From Casuarius casuarius (taxonomy: Eukaryota; Chordata; Aves; Casuariiformes; Casuariidae): DNA of 64,000 nucleotides. The stretch is from the NCBI GenBank assembly GCA_003342895.1, contig PTFA01000339.1, forward strand, positions 222,135 through 286,134, read 5' to 3'. A program made the position numbers and the translations under genes. Below the pieces are notes generated by a model. The model searched no databases, was not told the DNA's origin, and saw only the letters and a program-made list of their open reading frames with translations. Shown one piece after another: positions 60,101 to 64,000 of this stretch; position 1 is the stretch's first letter; each line of letters begins with the position of its first letter.

Positions 60101-62984
60101 CAATCTCATCTGTACAGGGCCAGAGCCAAAACAACAAAACAGGAACCGTCCCCCATACAGATGGGTCTGTGCCTTCTCCTCGTCCACAAAGGACGGAACA
60201 GCGGAGTCGTTTTCATCCTGGGGCTGGGAATGATTCATTTTTCAAGACACCTATTCAAGACACCTGCTCATTAACCTGACTCTTCTACAAGAAATGACCC
60301 GAATGAAAGTCAAACAGAAACACGGCTCCTCCTCGGACCTTTGTGCAATGCTTTAGTGTACAGATAATACAACACGTGGGCAAACAAGCTCAGCTTTTTA
60401 GGTAATTCTGCTTCCTGTTACAGGCGCAGGCACCTCTCAGCAGCAAACACGTATGGAAAATTCTCAACGGAGGACCGATTTTCTTTATAGACTCTTGATA
60501 CCAAAAATATTAATCAAAGTCAATGTTGTCTTTCAAAAATATCTGCAATGAATATGAACCGTTGCCTTAATTTAGGATAGCCTTGAAAATGCTGGGGTTT
60601 GCATTGTAAGAAATAGCTGGGAAACAACAGGAAAACAACTTTTGCGTATTTTTTAACTAAATGTAGAGGTGGGGGGGGGTTAAGTTTTGCTTTAAGAGGT
60701 CGGACATGACTGCATGCAGGAGTGAGCTACAAGCACCATCAGACTGCAGAAGCGCAAAACTCCGTGTTAACTCGTTTTTCATCAAGCCACGATGAAAACT
60801 TCAAGTGATAACATTTACAGCACAAGTTTCACTAATGTCACAATTTCTGCAAAAATCACTTCTGCGAGACCGCTACCCCCTTTCAACCCACCCCCATTTC
60901 CAGCTTCACTGAAATGGTCAGAACCAGCTAAGTGAAAAATCATCTGTCAAAATTAAAAAGTTGTTAACAGGTCCAGAGCAGGATTTTCTACCTTAGGTTA
61001 TAGGTGGTAACATTAAAGCACAGCTAAATACTAGGACCAGAATGCAAATATAGCAACGGGCCTGAGAGCAGTTTTGACATTAAAAAAGAATTCCACTTTT
61101 AATTCAATTAAGCACGAGTCCTCCGATAGAAACTGAAATACCAAATACCGCGCTAAACCTATTACTGCCTGCCACAAAGGTCAACAAAGAACTGATAAAA
61201 AATAACACTGAAGTATCTGCTGAAGTGCAAAGTGCTCAAATAAGGGTGTTTGTTTTTAACGATTTGTACTTGTAACCATTTAAGGAACAAGTATCTGTTA
61301 CAGCTGTGGAGGTTTTCTGTAAAGAAACAAAGCTGTCTAAGCCCACGCTGCCTGTTCCAATACTCCCGCGTGCTTTTTTAAATTATTTTGATGACTAAGA
61401 ATCGGAACTATGGACTGGTAAGAAGCTCGCTCACAACTAAGGAATTCAAGGACCGGACGACTTTTATTTGCAAATTAATGTGTAACACACCATGACTGCT
61501 TAAAAGTCCACACGAAACTACTGGGTTAGCAGCTCGTTGGAAGACAGGCCCACGAAAAAAATGCTAATATCACATCCTCATTGAATCACAGCACTACCTA
61601 CAAATAACAGGGTACGAGGTGTAGTGACGGGGGAACGAAGTAGTAAATACGCGTTGCATCCATCCACTTATCCATGCCGGTACTCACTTCTGTAAACAAA
61701 TTGGAGAGCCATAGTAGGTCAGCACATTTCAACAGCACTAAATTCACATATTAAAAAAGCAACAAATGGGACAACCTAAGCATTTCTCTTTTTCCCACTA
61801 AACACATCTTTGGGGAAATATCCTTGTATGCACCGAAACGAGTGTGATTTCAATTCCACCCACATCTGGGCTCACTTGGGAACTAAATCCAGCACAACCC
61901 GTCTCGGGTCAGCCGGTGACCCTGAGCAAAAATAGCTCTGGCAGAAAGCTGGATTTAGGGAAGAGGGTGGAGCCCATCCAAGTGTAAACCGAACAAACCC
62001 GCCACTTGCCGTTAGTGACGGAGAAGCAGCAATTTCTCCGTTCCAGTCCGCGTGTTACAAGCATAAAGACAACGTACGCCATCCACGCTACGGGACACGA
62101 CAGCAGGGCAAAACATAACGTAACATAATACCCGGGGGCAGATCAGAACCTGGGGTGCGATTTGGGCCTGACACAATTAAAAATGCATCAATCAGCAACC
62201 GTTAACTACTATTGCTGAGAGAACAGAAATAAAATAAGCAAATGCTGCTTGAAAATGATGAGCAAATTAGGAGTGAAGCTGGGTCACCAGGCTAAGGCCT
62301 GAACTCAAAAGTGCGATGCCAACCAGGGTTTACTAAAGTTTAACGCATTTACTAAAAGGCCATCCTTTGGGTAAATTCGGATTAGCTTTCCCAAACGTCT
62401 CAGCGCAGACAAACCTCAAGTCAGCGGACGATAGCGCTGAGGACAGAAAAAATCAACAGTATTAATTTTTTTAACGAAAAGATTATGTCGTCTACAGCAC
62501 AGACGCAAGACAACCTTGAACATGGTGGCAAAACTCAGCCTACAAATTGCAGATAACGGCCAAAGCAATTCGCAGGTTCTTACACAAAAGCAGCGGCAGT
62601 TTTGAATCGGCGGCACAGGGAAAAGCCTGGCTTTGAGCATCAGTGAACAAGGTGCTGGAGTTAAAGTGTAACTTGGCAGCGGATTCGGTTTCATTTCTAT
62701 AGTCAAGGGATGTCTAGAGAAAATCTTTGGGTGGGATCAGCATGCAACAGGATGGACGTATCAAGCGTAAGGAGCCAGGATTGCAGCTCGTGCCACTTAT
62801 CCTCGTTCACACAAAATTAGGAAAGACTGAGCAGGGCACCTCCAAATTAATCAATTTGATTCCTGAATGCAACCGGCTTAAAAAATCAATGTGTCATGTC
62901 ATCTAACCATCCTCCTCCTTCCAATACTTTGCTTAGATTTCTATTACACATTAACCAGAGAATAAAAGCCCCAAGAACAGACTG

Positions 62985-63130
62985 TTACATGCAAGCTTCC
63001 TGCTAATTAAAATAACTTTGTAAGGTCTTTGTAATACAATTAGACTGCCATGGCCTGCACAAATAAGAAGCAAATTTAAGCTTTGATAGGCACCAGGCAA
63101 TTTACTTTAATCTGATGTTTCCTAATGCTC
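62985..63130. promoter_or_regulatory. Candidate conserved non-coding element near the right end
   Basis: GCTAATTAAAA (63002-), CAATTAG (63037-63043), CTTTGAT (TCF/LEF-like, 63081-63087) and TTTAATCTGA form an AT-rich block immediately before the CpG-rich right end. This suits a promoter-proximal enhancer of MYO1D, but only motif evidence exists. Confidence 0.3.
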
Positions 63131-63239
63131 AAGGCTCAGCTGCTCACGTTATGTTTTTTCCTCGTATTTGAGGAAATCTCCCCACCCAAATAAAAATCCA
63201 AAATATCAAAAGATTAACAAATGTGCTGGTCATTAGTTA

Positions 63240-64000
63240 ACGTATCCCGCGTTGCCAGGATCCGAGCCCTAAGCCCTTGGGACCACCGAAGATGGGTACG
63301 GCTCTGTGGCTCGCTGCGGAGCACAAAAACTCCCGGGTGCTTTGGTGGCTGATGCAGCCAGAGCTCAAAAAACTACATCGTTTTCGATGGCTGGTGCCAG
63401 AGCTGCTCTCAGGTGCCCGCAGCGACCGCCGGGCTGTTAATGCGGCCCGCTGTCCACGTCGCCCTGGGAAGGTAGCGGCAGAGGGGGAACGGTCGCGGTG
63501 CAGAGCTCGGTAAAACCTGAGCAAAGCGGGGGGCAGAGACAGAGGAGAGGCCGCGTCTTTATCCCGCAGGGCTCCTCTTTGGTGAACGCCAAATCCTCGT
63601 GGAAGCGGGGGCATAAGAGTTTATTGAGAAAAGCTCACGTGAATCTTTTAGGGGGAGAGGGAAAGCCGCAGCGCGAGGGTCCAGCTCTCCTCCGCTGCCC
63701 TGTGGTCAGTGATGCTGAGGGAGGAAGCGTGAGTTAAGACACCCCCTCACCAAACCCCCTCGTTTTCAGAGGGCAAAGCGCAGCCCGAGGACTCCCGAGC
63801 GCTAACGCGACATGTCGGCGCTGCCGAACCGGTTCCCGGCCCCTCCGGAGCTGGGGCAACCTTGGACCCCGGCGCTTTTATTGCCGCTTTTTTCCACCTC
63901 GGCGGCAGATAACCTGTCGCGCAGCCGGTAATAAAGCAAAAGCAGAGGGAGGGTCCGCTCGGGGGCTGCGGGGAGCTCGGGGGGGCCTGGGGGGGGTCTC
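63240..64000. promoter_or_regulatory. Start of a CpG island, probably at the MYO1D 5' end
   Basis: GC and CpG content rise sharply from about 63.24 kb to the window end, with long G runs on the plus strand in the last 40 bases. Because exon 2 requires an upstream exon 1 and none was found inside, this island most likely extends to the MYO1D promoter and first exon just beyond base 64000. An island of another, divergent gene is the alternative. Confidence 0.5.

Larger units (their letters stand above)
29742..64000 (-). other. MYO1D: MYO1D intron 1 (3' 34 kb), no exon recognised
   Basis: All sequence right of exon 2 is most simply intron 1, because the N-terminal coding exon is required but not found. 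By eye it holds CpG-dense patches (31.98-32.94, 38.3-38.7, 42.9-43.1 and 63.2-64.0 kb), CR1 3' ends at 36.4 and 40.1 kb, tandem repeats at 49.55 and 51.1 kb and AT-rich enhancer-like patches at 49.1 and 63.0 kb. Between these I see only unremarkable AT-rich sequence. Open frames up to 187 codons occur but carry no family motif. If exon 1 is farther away, part of the right end could instead be upstream of an alternative first exon. Confidence 0.7.

Noticed and set aside
59870..60279. Two overlapping plus-strand frames of 134 and 112 codons
   Set aside because: They overlap in different frames, have low-information composition and no motif. They are most likely chance.
1..64000. tRNA, rRNA, CRISPR arrays, operons or bacterial genes
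   Set aside because: No cloverleaf, rRNA core, regularly spaced repeat array or ribosome-binding-site-led gene cluster was seen. All evidence is for a vertebrate intron-exon locus. Small RNAs hidden in introns cannot be excluded by eye.

Overview
This is vertebrate nuclear DNA, most likely from a bird. The evidence is a split vertebrate gene with GT-AG introns, compact introns compared with mammals, and interspersed repeats dominated by CR1 LINE fragments whose 3' ends have the avian form. There is no prokaryotic, viral or organellar gene organisation. Species-level placement is not possible by eye, and a crocodilian or turtle cannot be strictly excluded.

The only gene I can support is the motor-domain half of unconventional myosin ID (MYO1D), on the minus strand. 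Fourteen consecutive coding exons (exons 2 to 15, counting the expected first coding exon as 1) lie between 29741 and 1886. Every exon has GT-AG junctions and all phases agree. Joined in order they give 1818 coding bases, about residues 32 to 638 of a protein of about 1006 residues, with no stop or frameshift. The purine loop, P-loop, switch I, switch II, TEDS site, relay helix and SH1 region all fall in the expected exons. Exon 1 lies beyond the right edge. The end of the motor, the IQ neck and the TH1 membrane-binding tail lie beyond the left edge.

Layout from left to right: 1-1885 is intron 15. 1886-29741 holds exons 15 down to 2. The 10.6-kb intron 14 carries an old CR1, a MIR-like SINE relic, a (TA)15 microsatellite and a GC-rich imperfect repeat. 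The 4.6-kb intron 11 carries a long degraded CR1 and a promoter- or enhancer-like motif cluster. 29742-64000 is the 5' part of a very long intron 1, without recognisable exons. It holds CpG-dense patches, two CR1 3' ends, small tandem repeats and AT-rich homeodomain/TCF-like patches that may be enhancers. The last 0.8 kb becomes CpG-rich, as expected near the MYO1D promoter.

I found no new gene system. The most interesting leads are regulatory: the intron 11 CRE/CCAAT/E-box cluster, the CpG-dense block about 2.2 kb upstream of exon 2, and the 54-bp in-frame exon 5, which has a weak donor and a G16 run just upstream.
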